A stretch of DNA of 52,698 nucleotides from Lachnospiraceae bacterium (GTDB lineage: Bacteria; Bacillota; Clostridia; Lachnospirales; Lachnospiraceae). The notes beneath the pieces are model-generated. The model was not told the DNA's origin and made no database searches. It saw nothing but the letters and a program-made list of their open reading frames with translations. Numbering within the stretch: the stretch's first letter is position 1; each line of letters begins with the position of its first letter. Below are positions 18,521-27,099 of the stretch, one piece after another. The stretch covers positions 1 through 52,698 of the forward strand of contig JAFWDM010000063.1 in assembly GCA_017513005.1 (NCBI GenBank). The letters are read 5' to 3'. Made by a program: the position numbers and the translations under genes.

Positions 18521-18830
18521 GCGATGGACCCTCGAACGGGTCCTGCGATGACGGACAGAAATGACTGATTGAAAAACGGCATACTGCGCGGATCCGCCAG
18601 TCGTCCGTTATTTCATACGGCACCGGAAAACACCTGGTGCCCTGTTACAAGGTTTGGATGAAGGCGCAGCAGGCCGCCTTTGCATAAAGAGGCTGCTGCG
18701 CTGTAAACAACATGCTTTTTGCGCGGCGGACCGACGGCCGGCACTGGCGGCAGTCAGTGCCTGCATTTTTCGTCTCCGGTCTTCAAATGGAGCCGTGCGA
18801 AAAGCAGCAAAAGAAAGGAATTTGAAAGAA
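18521..18830 (+). promoter_or_regulatory. Structured leader of rpsD
   Basis: Perfect hairpins follow in series: ggaccc 18526-18531 / gggtcc 18538-18543; a ggcacc/ggtgcc stem near 18620-18643; gcgcagca 18664-18671 / tgctgcgc 18694-18701 with inner gcc/ggc; and ggcactg 18740-18746 / cagtgcc 18755-18761. S4 represses its own gene through leader RNA in other bacteria, so an S4-binding leader is the natural hypothesis, unproven here. Confidence 0.5.
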
Positions 18831-19424
18831 ATGGCAGTAAACAGAACTCCGGTACTGAAGAGATGCAGATCTCTCGATCTTGACCCCGTCTTCCTTGGAT
18901 ATGACAAAAAGTCCAAAAGGCAGCTGATCCGCAGAAGCCGCAAGCTCAGTGAGTATGGCATGCAGCTGCGCGAGAAGCAGAAGGCAAAATTCATCTATGG
19001 CGTCCTTGAGAAGCCTTTCCGCAACTACTATGACAAGGCCGACAGGATGAAGGGCATGACCGGTGAGAACCTCATGACCATGCTCGAGAGCCGTCTTGAC
19101 AACGTAGTCTTCCGCATGGGCTTTGCCCGCACACGCCGCGAGGCCCGTCAGGTCGTCGGCCACAAGCATGTCACTGTCAACGGCAGGTCCGTGAATGTTC
19201 CCTCCTACCTCGTGAAGGCAGGCGACGTCATCGAGATCCGTGAGAAGTCCAGAAATATCCAGCGCTTCAAGGATATCATGGAAGTGACTGCCGGCAGGCT
19301 CACCCCCGAGTGGGTGGATGTTGACAAGGAAGCCCTCAAGGGCACTGTCAGCCAGCTTCCGAAGAGGGATCAGATCGATGTTCCCGTGAACGAAATGCTC
19401 ATCGTCGAGTTGTACTCCAAGTAA
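18831..19424 (+). CDS. rpsD: 30S ribosomal protein S4
   Basis: A 197-residue S4, a primary assembly protein of the 30S body. The start at 18831 (MAVNRTPVLKRCRSLDLDP) has GAAAGGAA upstream; a longer reading frame would translate the structured leader. The S4 RNA-binding domain is RLDNVVFRMGFARTRREARQVVGHKHVTVNGRSVNVPSY. The N-terminal region lacks the four-cysteine zinc knuckle seen in some S4 proteins. Confidence 0.97.
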   Translation: MAVNRTPVLKRCRSLDLDPVFLGYDKKSKRQLIRRSRKLSEYGMQLREKQKAKFIYGVLEKPFRNYYDKADRMKGMTGENLMTMLESRLDNVVFRMGFARTRREARQVVGHKHVTVNGRSVNVPSYLVKAGDVIEIREKSRNIQRFKDIMEVTAGRLTPEWVDVDKEALKGTVSQLPKRDQIDVPVNEMLIVELYSK

Positions 19425-19460
19425 TTTGACCGTGCGCAGGGCGCAAAGGAGGATTTACGA

Positions 19461-20423
19461 GTGTTTGATTTTGAAAGACCGAGCATCGAAGTCGTTGAGA
19501 TCTCCGATGATAAGAAATACGGCAGATTCGTGATCGAGCCGCTGGAAAGGGGCTACGGGATCACGTTGGGAAATTCCCTCCGCCGGATCATGCTCTCTTC
19601 GCTTCCCGGCGCTGCGGTGAGTCAGGTTAAAATCGATGGCGTACAGCACGAGTTCAGTACGATTCCCGGTGTGAAGGAAGATGTCACCGAGATCATCATG
19701 AATATCAAGAGCCTCGCGATCAAGAACGAGAGTGAGTCCAATGAGGCCAAGACGGCTTTCATCGACTACGAGGGCGAGGGCATTGTGCGCGCTTCTGATA
19801 TCCAGATCGATTCGGATATCGAGATTATGAATCCTGATCTTGTGATCGCGACTCTCAGCGGCAAGGAGACACGCCTGTTCATGGAGCTTACGATCACAAA
19901 GGGAAGAGGCTATGTCAGTTCCGACCGCAACAAGACCCCCGATACAAAGATCGGCGTGATCCCGATCGATTCGATCTATACGCCTGTCGACAGGGTCAAT
20001 GTGACGGTGGAGAATACACGTGTCGGACAGCAGACGGATTTCGACAAACTCACCCTGGACGTCACCACGGACGGGACGATCGCGCCCGATGAGGCGGTCA
20101 GCCTCGCGGCGAAGGTCTTAAGTGAGCATCTGAGCGTCTTTATCAATCTGTCCGAAAAGGCGAGGACTGCCAAGGTCATCTCCGAGGAGAAGGAAAATCC
20201 GAAGGAGAAAGCCCTGGAGATGAGTATCGATGAGCTCGAGCTCTCCGTACGTTCCTACAACTGCCTCAAGAGGGCCGGGATCAATACGGTGGAGGAGCTC
20301 TGCAACAAGACTCCCGAGGAGATGATGAAGGTCAGGAACCTTGGCCGCAAGTCTCTCGAAGAGGTCCTTGAGAAACTCAAGGAGCTGGGACTCAAACTCA
20401 ATTCCAGTGAGGAGCCTTCATAA
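19461..20423 (+). CDS. rpoA: RNA polymerase subunit alpha
   Basis: A 320-residue alpha subunit. The N-terminal dimerisation domain includes [23 protein letters not shown]; the C-terminal DNA-binding domain has [23 protein letters not shown] and [20 protein letters not shown], which contacts UP elements and activators. It begins at GTG with AAAGGAGG six to nine bases before. Confidence 0.98.
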   Translation: MFDFERPSIEVVEISDDKKYGRFVIEPLERGYGITLGNSLRRIMLSSLPGAAVSQVKIDGVQHEFSTIPGVKEDVTEIIMNIKSLAIKNESESNEAKTAFIDYEGEGIVRASDIQIDSDIEIMNPDLVIATLSGKETRLFMELTITKGRGYVSSDRNKTPDTKIGVIPIDSIYTPVDRVNVTVENTRVGQQTDFDKLTLDVTTDGTIAPDEAVSLAAKVLSEHLSVFINLSEKARTAKVISEEKENPKEKALEMSIDELELSVRSYNCLKRAGINTVEELCNKTPEEMMKVRNLGRKSLEEVLEKLKELGLKLNSSEEPS

Positions 20424-20604
20424 GAACAGGCTCCTGTGAACCAACTGTCCTGCTGTGGTAAATCCATGGGGTGCGCAGCGGGAGATGACCGGCGGGAAGG
20501 GGTAGCTCTGTGCGCTTTCCCCGGTTTTCTGCCGGAACCGGCAGCAGATAAGTCCGATGTGCGCTGCGGCCGGCATCATCATAACGAAAAGGAGAACGAT
20601 TACT
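20424..20604 (+). other. Spacer between rpoA and rplQ
   Basis: 181 bases, GC-rich, without a gene. I see only short possible stems and no clear promoter or terminator. Confidence 0.4.
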
Positions 20605-21141
20605 ATGGCAATGTACAGAAAATTAGGTAAGAAGACCAAGCTCAGAAAGGCCCTGCTCCGCAACCAGGTCACAGCCCTGATCTATCACGGCAGGATCACA
20701 ACCACGGAGGCCCGCGCGAAGGAGATCCGTAAGATCGTAGAGCCCATGATCACCATGGCTGTCAAGGAGCGCGACAATTTTGAGACCGTTACCGTCAAGG
20801 CAAAGGTTGCCCGCAAGGACAAGGACGGCAAGCGCGTCAAAGAGATCGTCGACGGAAAGAAAGTCACCGTCTATGACGAGATCGAGAAGCAGGTCACCAA
20901 GGATGCTCCCAGCCGTCTGCACGCCAGAAGGCAGATCCTCCGCTACCTGTACCCCGTTGTAGAGGTTCCGCAGGAAGCCAAGGGCCGCAAGAAGAATACA
21001 AAGAAGGTCGACCTCGTGAACAAGATGTTCACCGAGTACGGCCCCAAGTATGCAGGCCGTAACGGCGGCTACACCAGGATCATCAAGATCGGCCAGCGCC
21101 GCGGCGATGGTGCGATGGAAGTCGTCCTTGAGTTTGTCTGA
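20605..21141 (+). CDS. rplQ: 50S ribosomal protein L17
   Basis: A 178-residue L17, clearly longer than the usual 115-130. The N-terminal core MAMYRKLGKKTKLRKALLRNQVTALIYHGRITTTEARAKEIRK is standard, and the C-terminal GGYTRIIKIGQRRGDGAMEVVLEFV too. The extra length is a lysine-rich insertion around residues 70-150. AAAGGAG precedes the ATG at 20605. Last gene of the ribosomal cluster. Confidence 0.96.
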   Translation: MAMYRKLGKKTKLRKALLRNQVTALIYHGRITTTEARAKEIRKIVEPMITMAVKERDNFETVTVKAKVARKDKDGKRVKEIVDGKKVTVYDEIEKQVTKDAPSRLHARRQILRYLYPVVEVPQEAKGRKKNTKKVDLVNKMFTEYGPKYAGRNGGYTRIIKIGQRRGDGAMEVVLEFV

Positions 21142-21166
21142 TCAGAACAGAATTTCAGGTATAGTC

Positions 21167-21199
21167 AAAAGCCTCCAGGAGATTTCCCGGAGGCTTTTT
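21167..21199 (+). terminator. Terminator at the end of the ribosomal cluster
   Basis: A 10-bp perfect stem, aaaagcctcc 21167-21176 with ggaggctttt 21189-21198, followed by a T. It separates rplQ from ecfA1, although only 24 bases remain before the ecfA1 start, so read-through into ecfA1 is likely. Confidence 0.85.
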
Positions 21200-21222
21200 G
21201 TATACAGCAGTGAGGGACAGGC

Positions 21223-22071
21223 ATGATCAAAATCAGTAAACTGGTCCATGACTATATCCAACGGGATGAAGAGGGGAACCCCTCCGGGACCGTCCGCGCG
21301 ATCGACGATGTCTCGCTGGACGTAAAGCCGGGGCAGTTCATTGCGATCCTGGGCCATAACGGCTCTGGGAAGTCCACATTGGCCAAGCACCTGAATGCCC
21401 TCCTTTTCCCTACGGAAGGGGCGGTCTGGGTGAACGGCCTGGATACCAGGGACCGCGACCTTCTCTGGGATGTCCGCCAGACAGCGGGCATGGTCTTCCA
21501 GAATCCCGACAACCAGATCATCGGACAGGTCGTCGAGGAGGATGTCGGTTTCGGCCCCGAGAATATGGGTGTCCCTACGGAGGAGATCTGGAAACGCGTG
21601 GAGGAGAGTCTGAAAGCGGTGAGCATGTACGACTACCGCAAAAAGTCCCCCAACCGCCTCTCCGGCGGACAGAAGCAGAGGGTCTGTATCGCAGGCGTGA
21701 TCGCCATGCACCCCCGCTGCATCGTGATGGATGAACCGACTGCCATGCTCGACCCCTCCGGCCGGGCGGATGTCATCCGGGCGGCACTGGATCTGAACCG
21801 GAATGAAGGCATCACGGTGATCCTCATCACGCATTACATGGAGGAGGCCATCCAGGCGGACCACATTTTTGTCATGGACAAAGGGAAGGTCACCATGCAG
21901 GGCTCACCCCGGGAGGTCTTTTCCAGGGTGGAGGAGATGCAGGCGCTGCATCTGGATGTCCCCCAGGTGACGCTCCTGGCCCACAGGCTCCGGCAGAGCG
22001 GGCTTGCCATTCCCGAGGGGATCCTGACAAAAGAGGAACTTGCGGAGGCGCTGCGCAGGTGCAGGCAGTGA
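21223..22071 (+). CDS. ecfA1: ECF transporter ATPase EcfA1
   Basis: A 282-residue ATPase of the energy-coupling factor module, shared by several substrate-binding S components for vitamins and metals. Walker A is GHNGSGKST, the signature LSGGQKQRVCIAG, Walker B CIVMDEPTAMLDP, followed by the H-loop THYMEEA. It pairs with EcfA2 and EcfT downstream. No S component is in the window, so the substrate is unknown. Confidence 0.95.
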   Translation: MIKISKLVHDYIQRDEEGNPSGTVRAIDDVSLDVKPGQFIAILGHNGSGKSTLAKHLNALLFPTEGAVWVNGLDTRDRDLLWDVRQTAGMVFQNPDNQIIGQVVEEDVGFGPENMGVPTEEIWKRVEESLKAVSMYDYRKKSPNRLSGGQKQRVCIAGVIAMHPRCIVMDEPTAMLDPSGRADVIRAALDLNRNEGITVILITHYMEEAIQADHIFVMDKGKVTMQGSPREVFSRVEEMQALHLDVPQVTLLAHRLRQSGLAIPEGILTKEELAEALRRCRQ

Positions 22072-22094
22072 TTGGGCAGTTACTGCTTCGGCGC

Positions 22095-22153
22095 AACGTT
22101 ACAGCAATGCGAAGCTTTGCTTCCGCCCTCGACAGGACGTGAAAATGTAACAC
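22095..22153. repeat. Dispersed repeat, family 2 (copy 1)
   Basis: About 58 bp, bounded by cgttac 22097-22102 and gtaac 22147-22151, which are complementary, with gcgaagctttgcttccgccct inside in split form (gcgaagcttt, gcttccgccct). A second copy is at 49097-49153. It fills the ecfA1-ecfA2 gap. Confidence 0.8.
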
Positions 22154-22175
22154 CGGACAGATTGAGGATATGCCG

Positions 22176-23045
22176 ATGGAAATCAAACTGGAAAATGTGA
22201 CCTATCTATATGAAAAAGGAACCGCCATGCAGACGGCGGCCCTGCAGGACGTGAGCCTGGTGATCCCGGACAATCAGTTTATCGGCCTGATCGGGCACAC
22301 CGGTTCCGGAAAATCGACCCTGGTACAGCTTCTGAACGGGCTTCTCAAACCCACAGAGGGGCGCGTCCTCTATAACGGAGAGGATATCAACGGGGAGGGG
22401 TTTGACAAGAGAGCCCTCCGGTCCAAGGTCGGGCTGGTCTTCCAGTATCCGGAGCACCAGCTCTTTGAGGTGGATGTGCTCTCCGACGTCATGTACGGGC
22501 CGCGGAACCTGGGGCTGGACGAGAAGACCTGCAGAGAGCGCGCCATGGAAGCTTTGGAGAGCGTAGGTATGCCGGAGGAGTACTACAAGACTTCCCCCTT
22601 TGACCTGTCCGGCGGCCAGAAGCGCCGCGCCGCGATCGCAGGCGTCCTCGCCATGCATCCCCGCGTGCTCATTCTGGATGAACCCACGGCGGGACTCGAT
22701 CCCCGGGGCCGCGACGAGATCCTGAACCTCATCTCCGGGATGAAACAGAAGCTCAATATGACCATCATCCTGGTCACGCACAGCATGGATGATGTCGCCC
22801 GTTATGTCGAGCGCATCGTGGTGATGGGACACGGGAAAAAGGTATTCGACGATATCCCCAGGCATGTATTCTACCACCACAGGGAACTGGAGGAACTGGG
22901 CCTCTCTGCGCCGCAGATCACCTATATCATGCGGGCTGTCCGTGAGGTCGGGATCGATGTGAAAACGGATGCCCTCACGGTGGAAGAGGCTGCCGAAGAA
23001 GTCCTGCGGGCGCTTTCCGGGCATAAAGGAAGAGCCAGGGAATGA
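22176..23045 (+). CDS. ecfA2: ECF transporter ATPase EcfA2
   Basis: A 289-residue second ATPase of the ECF module. Walker A GHTGSGKST, signature LSGGQKRRAAIAG, Walker B VLILDEPTAGLDP, H-loop VTHSMDD. The start at 22176 was chosen because GAGG lies eight bases before it; the ATG at 22170 is only two bases from that motif. Confidence 0.94.
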   Translation: MEIKLENVTYLYEKGTAMQTAALQDVSLVIPDNQFIGLIGHTGSGKSTLVQLLNGLLKPTEGRVLYNGEDINGEGFDKRALRSKVGLVFQYPEHQLFEVDVLSDVMYGPRNLGLDEKTCRERAMEALESVGMPEEYYKTSPFDLSGGQKRRAAIAGVLAMHPRVLILDEPTAGLDPRGRDEILNLISGMKQKLNMTIILVTHSMDDVARYVERIVVMGHGKKVFDDIPRHVFYHHRELEELGLSAPQITYIMRAVREVGIDVKTDALTVEEAAEEVLRALSGHKGRARE

Positions 23046-23130
23046 CAAAAGGCGAGACACTTCTGTCTGACCGGAACTGAAAATGTCAAGTATCTGCAGC
23101 AAAACCTCTTGCGGGGACGAGTGCAAAAGG

Positions 23131-23157
23131 TGACAAAAAGAACCGTCCCTTTTGTCA
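23131..23157. repeat. Dispersed palindromic repeat, family 1 (copy 2)
   Basis: Inverted orientation relative to copy 1: tgacaaaaagaacc followed by gtcccttttgtca. It lies between ecfA2 and ecfT, 30 bases before the ecfT start. Confidence 0.85.
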
Positions 23158-23186
23158 GTACTGCAGGGAGAAGGGAGAATCCCCAC

Positions 23187-23996
23187 ATGTTCAAAGACAT
23201 CACACTCGGACAATATTACCAGACGGATTCGCTGCTGCACCGCCTTGACCCCCGCGTCAAGCTGGTCGGCACGCTTGTTTATATCATTTCCCTCTTCGTA
23301 GTGGATTCTTTCACGGGATATATCCTGGCGGGGATCTTTCTGGTCTGCATGATCCGCCTGTCCAATGTACCGGTCGGGTTCATCGTGCGGGGTATGCGGG
23401 CGATCCTGATCCTCCTTCTGATCACGATGTCCTTCAACCTCTTCCTGACCCCCGGTGAGGTGATCTTCCGGGCCGGCTTTCTGAAGATCACGAAGCAGGG
23501 GCTTTCCTTTGCCGTCAAGATGGCGATCCGCCTGTCTCTGCTGGTGATCGGCTCCTCTCTCATGACGCTCACCACGACGCCGAATCAGCTGACGGACGCC
23601 ATCGAGTCTCTTCTGGGTCCTATGAAGCGGTTTCGGGTCCCTGTGCATGAGATCGCCATGATGATGTCCATTGCCCTGCGCTTTATTCCGATCCTTATGG
23701 AGGAGACCGACAAGATCATGAAGGCCCAGATCGCACGGGGAGCGGATTTTGAGAGCAAAAACCTTATCAAGAAAATGAAGAGCCTCGTTCCCCTCCTCGT
23801 CCCTCTCTTTATCTCCGCCTTCCGGCGGGCCAATGACCTGGCCATGGCGATGGAAGCCCGCTGCTACCGCGGCGGCGCCGGACGCACCAAGATGAAACCC
23901 CTTGTCTATCAGGGCAGGGACCAGGCGGCCTATTTTGTCCTTGTCGCATTTTTTGCTGTCTGTGTGGTGCTGCGGCTTGCCCCGATTCCTTTTTAA
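23187..23996 (+). CDS. ecfT: ECF transporter transmembrane protein EcfT
   Basis: A 269-residue integral membrane coupling protein with about five to six helices. It begins MFKDITLGQYYQTDSLLHRLDPRVKL; two coupling motifs are recognisable as AQIARGADF and MEARCYRGG (Ala-Arg-Gly type), which transmit ATPase motion. The start at 23187 has GGGAG upstream. Its last codons (IPF, stop) are the source sequence of the tandem array that follows. Confidence 0.94.
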   Translation: MFKDITLGQYYQTDSLLHRLDPRVKLVGTLVYIISLFVVDSFTGYILAGIFLVCMIRLSNVPVGFIVRGMRAILILLLITMSFNLFLTPGEVIFRAGFLKITKQGLSFAVKMAIRLSLLVIGSSLMTLTTTPNQLTDAIESLLGPMKRFRVPVHEIAMMMSIALRFIPILMEETDKIMKAQIARGADFESKNLIKKMKSLVPLLVPLFISAFRRANDLAMAMEARCYRGGAGRTKMKPLVYQGRDQAAYFVLVAFFAVCVVLRLAPIPF

Positions 23997-24078
23997 AGAT
24001 TCTTTTTAAAGATTCTTTTTTTAAGATTCCTTTTAAAGATTCCTTTTAAAGATTCCTTTTTTTAAAGATTCCTTTTTT
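23984..24078. repeat. Tandem array of gattcctttttaaa-type units
   Basis: About seven units of 12-15 bases run from the last codons of ecfT to just before the truA ribosome-binding site. The first unit includes the ecfT stop codon, so the array has grown from the gene end. Confidence 0.9.
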
Positions 24079-24099
24079 GCAGAAAAGGAGATCGCAGAA

Positions 24100-24933
24100 T
24101 TGACGAAACGTATCATGCTCGTCGTCGCCTATGACGGCACGGGGTATTCCGGATTTCAGGCACAGAAAAGCGGGGCGCCTACGATCGAGGGGGAGCTGAA
24201 CCGGGCCCTGACCGACCTCACTGCGGAGCCGGTGCAGGTCTCCGGTGCGAGCCGCACGGATGCCGGTGTACATGCCCGCTGCAACCTGGCTGTGTTTGAC
24301 ACACAGAGCCGGATCCCCCCGGAGAAATTTGCCCATGCGCTCAATGTCCGCCTGCCGGACCGGATCCGGGTCACCGCATCCATGGAGATGCCTGCGGGTT
24401 TTCACCCGCGCTTTTGCAGTACCGTCAAGACCTACGAGTACCGCATCTATAACGCGCCCATGCCCGATCCCATGCGCCGCCTCTACACGTATTTTTCCAG
24501 GTATCGATTCGATGCCGGTAAAATGCGCGAGGCTGCGCAGTATCTTGTCGGGGAACATGATTTCAGGAGCTTCTGCAGCACCTATACCAGCGCGAAGACC
24601 ACGGTGCGGGAGATCCTCTCGATCGACGTGGAGGAAGTCTTTTCCGGCACGGCAGACAGAGGTCTGCAGAAAGAGGAAACGACCGATCCGGCCTGTCGCG
24701 TGCCCCGCGAGATCGTCATCCGTGTGCGGGGAAGAGGCTTTCTCTACAATATGGTGCGGATCATCGCCGGCACCCTCATGGAAGTGGGCAGGGGGGCGAA
24801 AGCACCGGAGGAAGTGCCGGAGATCCTGTCTGCCCTGGACCGCCGGGCAGCGGGCCCCACAGCACCGGCCTGCGGCCTGACACTTGTCCGGTATGAAATC
24901 GTGGAACCAGGGATGGAAATGGTTTTTGATTAA
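24100..24933 (+). CDS. truA: tRNA pseudouridine synthase A
   Basis: A 277-residue TruA that converts U38-U40 of tRNA anticodon arms to pseudouridine. The catalytic aspartate is in GASRTDAGVHA; KTYEYRIYNAP and RGRGFLYNMVRIIAGTLMEVGRG are other hallmarks. The start is TTG (MTKRIMLVVAYDGTGYSGFQAQ) nine bases after AAAAGGAG. An insertion around residue 190 has low complexity. Confidence 0.95.
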   Translation: MTKRIMLVVAYDGTGYSGFQAQKSGAPTIEGELNRALTDLTAEPVQVSGASRTDAGVHARCNLAVFDTQSRIPPEKFAHALNVRLPDRIRVTASMEMPAGFHPRFCSTVKTYEYRIYNAPMPDPMRRLYTYFSRYRFDAGKMREAAQYLVGEHDFRSFCSTYTSAKTTVREILSIDVEEVFSGTADRGLQKEETTDPACRVPREIVIRVRGRGFLYNMVRIIAGTLMEVGRGAKAPEEVPEILSALDRRAAGPTAPACGLTLVRYEIVEPGMEMVFD

Positions 24934-24987
24934 GCCAAAAATGCAAAAATGGCCCGGTTACTGTACACGAAAAAGAACAACCTGAAG

Positions 24988-25016
24988 TTGACACCGATTT
25001 TCCGGTGGGATAAAAT
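24988..25016 (+). promoter_or_regulatory. Promoter of rplM-rpsI
   Basis: Perfect TTGACA 24988-24993, 17-base spacer, TAAAAT 25011-25016. Transcription would begin near 25022, exactly where the L13 leader fold begins. Confidence 0.85.
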
Positions 25017-25021
25017 ATTCT

Positions 25022-25186
25022 GGTGCGACGGCAGCAGACTGCTCTTACCACGGCGTCTGCTAGCGCATTTATACATCCCAAACTCCCCGGTTTTGGAGAA
25101 TGCGCTGTGCCACTGCGACTCGCACGAATCTTCTATGAAAAAATCATACAGGAACCGCATTTTTATCATGAAATGCGGCACGCACC
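25022..25186 (+). ncRNA. L13 leader-type RNA
   Basis: The leader folds with closing ggtgcg 25022-25027 / cgcacc 25181-25186, arm agcgcatt 25062-25069 / aatgcgct 25099-25106 (with ctcc/ggag inside), and arm ccgcattt 25155-25162 / aaatgcgg 25171-25178. Position upstream of rplM-rpsI fits the L13 leader class known in Bacillota, through which L13 is thought to control its own operon. The class name is from context; I could not run the covariance model. Confidence 0.75.
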
Positions 25187-25205
25187 AATGGAGGAACCAT
25201 ACATT

Positions 25206-25634
25206 ATGAAAACCTATGTGCCCGGCGCAGCCGACATTGAGAAGAAATGGTATGTAGTGGACGCGACCGACATGACCCTCGGCCGTCTCGCAAGCGCAGT
25301 CGCCAACGTCCTGCGCGGCAAGAATAAGCCCATCTTTACGCCTTTTATCGACACAGGCGATTATGTGATCATTGTAAATGCGGAGAAGATCAAAGTCACC
25401 GGCAAGAAACTGGATCAGAAGATCTATTTCCGTCACTCCGAGTACGTCGGCAGCGCGAAGTACACGACCCTTCGTGAGATGCTCCGCACCAAGCCCGTCA
25501 GAGTCGTCGAGCACGCCGTCCGCGGCATGCTCCCCAAGGGAAGACTCGGCGATGACATGTACAGGAAGCTCCACGTCTACGCAGGTCCCGAGCACAAGCA
25601 CGCGGCACAGAAGCCCGAAGAGCTGAAGTTCTGA
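25206..25634 (+). CDS. rplM: 50S ribosomal protein L13
   Basis: A 142-residue L13, an early 50S assembly protein. [42 protein letters not shown] and [22 protein letters not shown] are diagnostic. ATGGAGGAACC lies upstream of the ATG at 25206; the longer frame would translate the leader RNA. Confidence 0.98.
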   Translation: MKTYVPGAADIEKKWYVVDATDMTLGRLASAVANVLRGKNKPIFTPFIDTGDYVIIVNAEKIKVTGKKLDQKIYFRHSEYVGSAKYTTLREMLRTKPVRVVEHAVRGMLPKGRLGDDMYRKLHVYAGPEHKHAAQKPEELKF

Positions 25635-25671
25635 GAATCATCCAGTCGGAGTTTGAAAGGAGAGTTTTACA

Positions 25672-26067
25672 ATGGCTAAAGAAGCAACCTATTACGGAAC
25701 CGGCAGAAGGAAATCCTCTGTTGCCCGCGTTTTTGCAACCCCCGGCACCGGCAATATGACGATCAACGGCAGAAGCATTGACGACTATTTCGGGCTTGAG
25801 ACCCTGAAGGTCATCGTCAACCAGCCCATCGTTCTGACCGGTACTACCGGACAGTATGATTACAAGATCACCGTCAAGGGCGGCGGCACCACCGGCCAGG
25901 CCGGCGCGATCCGCCACGGCATCTCCCGCGCCCTGATCGAAGCAGACCCTGATCTGCGCCCTGTCCTCAAGAAGGCCGGCTATCTGACCCGTGACCCTCG
26001 TATGAAGGAGAGGAAGAAATACGGTCTCAAAGGCGCACGCCGTGCTCCTCAGTTCTCCAAGAGATAA
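25672..26067 (+). CDS. rpsI: 30S ribosomal protein S9
   Basis: A 131-residue S9 whose C-terminal tail reaches P-site tRNA. It shows [35 protein letters not shown] and the end [26 protein letters not shown] precedes the ATG. Second gene of the rplM operon. Confidence 0.98.
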   Translation: MAKEATYYGTGRRKSSVARVFATPGTGNMTINGRSIDDYFGLETLKVIVNQPIVLTGTTGQYDYKITVKGGGTTGQAGAIRHGISRALIEADPDLRPVLKKAGYLTRDPRMKERKKYGLKGARRAPQFSKR

Positions 26068-26157
26068 CCTCAGTTCTGCAAGCGCTGACGCACTTGCCTC
26101 CTGAGGGTCCTTGCAGCATAGCTGCTGCGGTCTCTTTAATTCGGTTTTATATGTGCT

Positions 26158-26202
26158 AAAGACGCTCAGCAGAAAGTTCTTCCTGCCGGGCGTCTTTGTC
26201 TT
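26158..26202 (+). terminator. Terminator after rpsI
   Basis: aaagacgc 26158-26165 pairs with gcgtcttt 26190-26197, with an inner gcag/ctgc, followed by gtcttct. Other hairpins lie immediately after rpsI near 26070-26125. Confidence 0.65.
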
Positions 26203-26228
26203 CTCAGAAGAATAAGCCTACTTTACAT

Positions 26229-26270
26229 AGCCCGGTGACTGTTTAACGACGGTGACCGGGCTTTTTCTTA
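26229..26270 (+). terminator. Second terminator-like hairpin
   Basis: agcccggt 26229-26236 pairs with accgggct 26255-26262, followed by TTTTCTT. It precedes the pseudogene cluster and may belong to inserted DNA. Confidence 0.7.
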
Positions 26271-26282
26271 TCTGCAGGCTCT

Positions 26283-26614
26283 GTGACCATCTCCATTGAT
26301 AAGCAGGAACAGGCAGAGGCAAATTTCTATGGTCACTATCCCTATGAGATTGAAGAGAACTATTTCAATAATTCAGTCCTGGAGGCTAAGCCCAGTGAAT
26401 ACCGGCAGACGACCATAGCTGTGGGAAGCTTTGAGCCGAATGCGTGGGGCCTTTATGACATGCACGGCAATGTGAATGAATGGTGCTGGGATTAATACGG
26501 AGATTACGACGTTAATGCTGCCGATGATCCGACCGGGCCTTCGTCCGGAACAAGGCATGTGTATCGCGGCGACGTGACAGCCTGGCTTGAGGCTAATGGA
26601 ATCAAGGGTAATTA
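26283..26614 (+). pseudogene. Fragment of a formylglycine-generating-enzyme-like protein
   Basis: The frame encodes [18 protein letters not shown], a hallmark of the FGE-sulfatase (SUMF1) domain, then a stop and, in the same frame, YGDYDVNAADDPTGPSSG, which is the expected continuation. Domain ends are missing, and the last bases read into an unrelated LEANGIKGN end. No start signal was found. It is a decayed remnant; the stop after CWD looks like a nonsense mutation. Confidence 0.8.
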
Positions 26615-26623
26615 GGAGGTCGG

Positions 26624-26806
26624 TATGAAGAATCTGATATGATTGTCTTCGCCACGCCTCTGTATTACTACGGGATGACCGCCCGGCTGAAGACTGTCGT
26701 TGACCGCACCTGCTCCTTCATGGACTTCACCCAGCCCGATTTCTCCATGGCAGGACGCAAGGACAAGAAGCTCGGCAGATACTTCTTTGCCGGTTTCGGT
26801 CCGGCA
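26624..26806 (+). pseudogene. Fragment of a flavodoxin-fold NAD(P)H reductase
   Basis: A frame reads YEESDMIVFATPLYYYGMTARLKTVVDRTCSFMDF, matching the middle of FMN-dependent NADPH reductase/flavodoxin-like proteins (the ATPLYYYG flavin-loop region). It has neither the N-terminal nor C-terminal part of the fold, and the frame breaks near 26806, where integrase-like sequence begins. Confidence 0.75.
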
Positions 26807-26915
26807 TCTTGCAGGGCATAAAAACAGCAAGGTTACAATGGACATTTACGCAAAGGTCAAGTATAATAAGCCCGAAAAGTTATCTGCTGTCGTCAATGAG
26901 GCTCTCGAAAAGTGA
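26800..26915 (+). pseudogene. C-terminal remnant of a tyrosine recombinase
   Basis: HLAGHKNSKVTMDIYAKVKYNKPEKL resembles the C-terminal LGH-x-x-x-x-TT-x-x-Y region of phage-type integrases, with the nucleophilic Tyr in DIYAKV. All upstream catalytic parts are missing. It suggests that a mobile element once inserted downstream of rpsI and then decayed. Confidence 0.75.
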
Positions 26916-26973
26916 ATACAGGGGGCCTGTATTTTCTGGACAGGTGCTTAGTCAAGACCAGGAAATCATCAAA

Positions 26974-27008
26974 AAAGCCCGGAAATATACCGTTTCCGGG
27001 CTCTTTCT
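26974..27008 (+). terminator. Terminator-like hairpin before the aldo/keto reductase
   Basis: agcccggaaa pairs with tttccgggct, ten perfect base pairs around a short loop, followed by CTTTCT. It closes the pseudogene region. Confidence 0.75.
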
Positions 27009-27099
27009 GTACCCGGATCCATTGGATGGATTCTCCCGGGATTAGACCGATCGTGACGGACTTTTTTATCTTCTATAAAAAATGACAGGAGGAGTATCA

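Noticed and set aside
18654-18830. N-terminal extension of S4
   Set aside because: The extra 59 residues are translated from hairpin-rich leader and resemble no S4 N-terminus.
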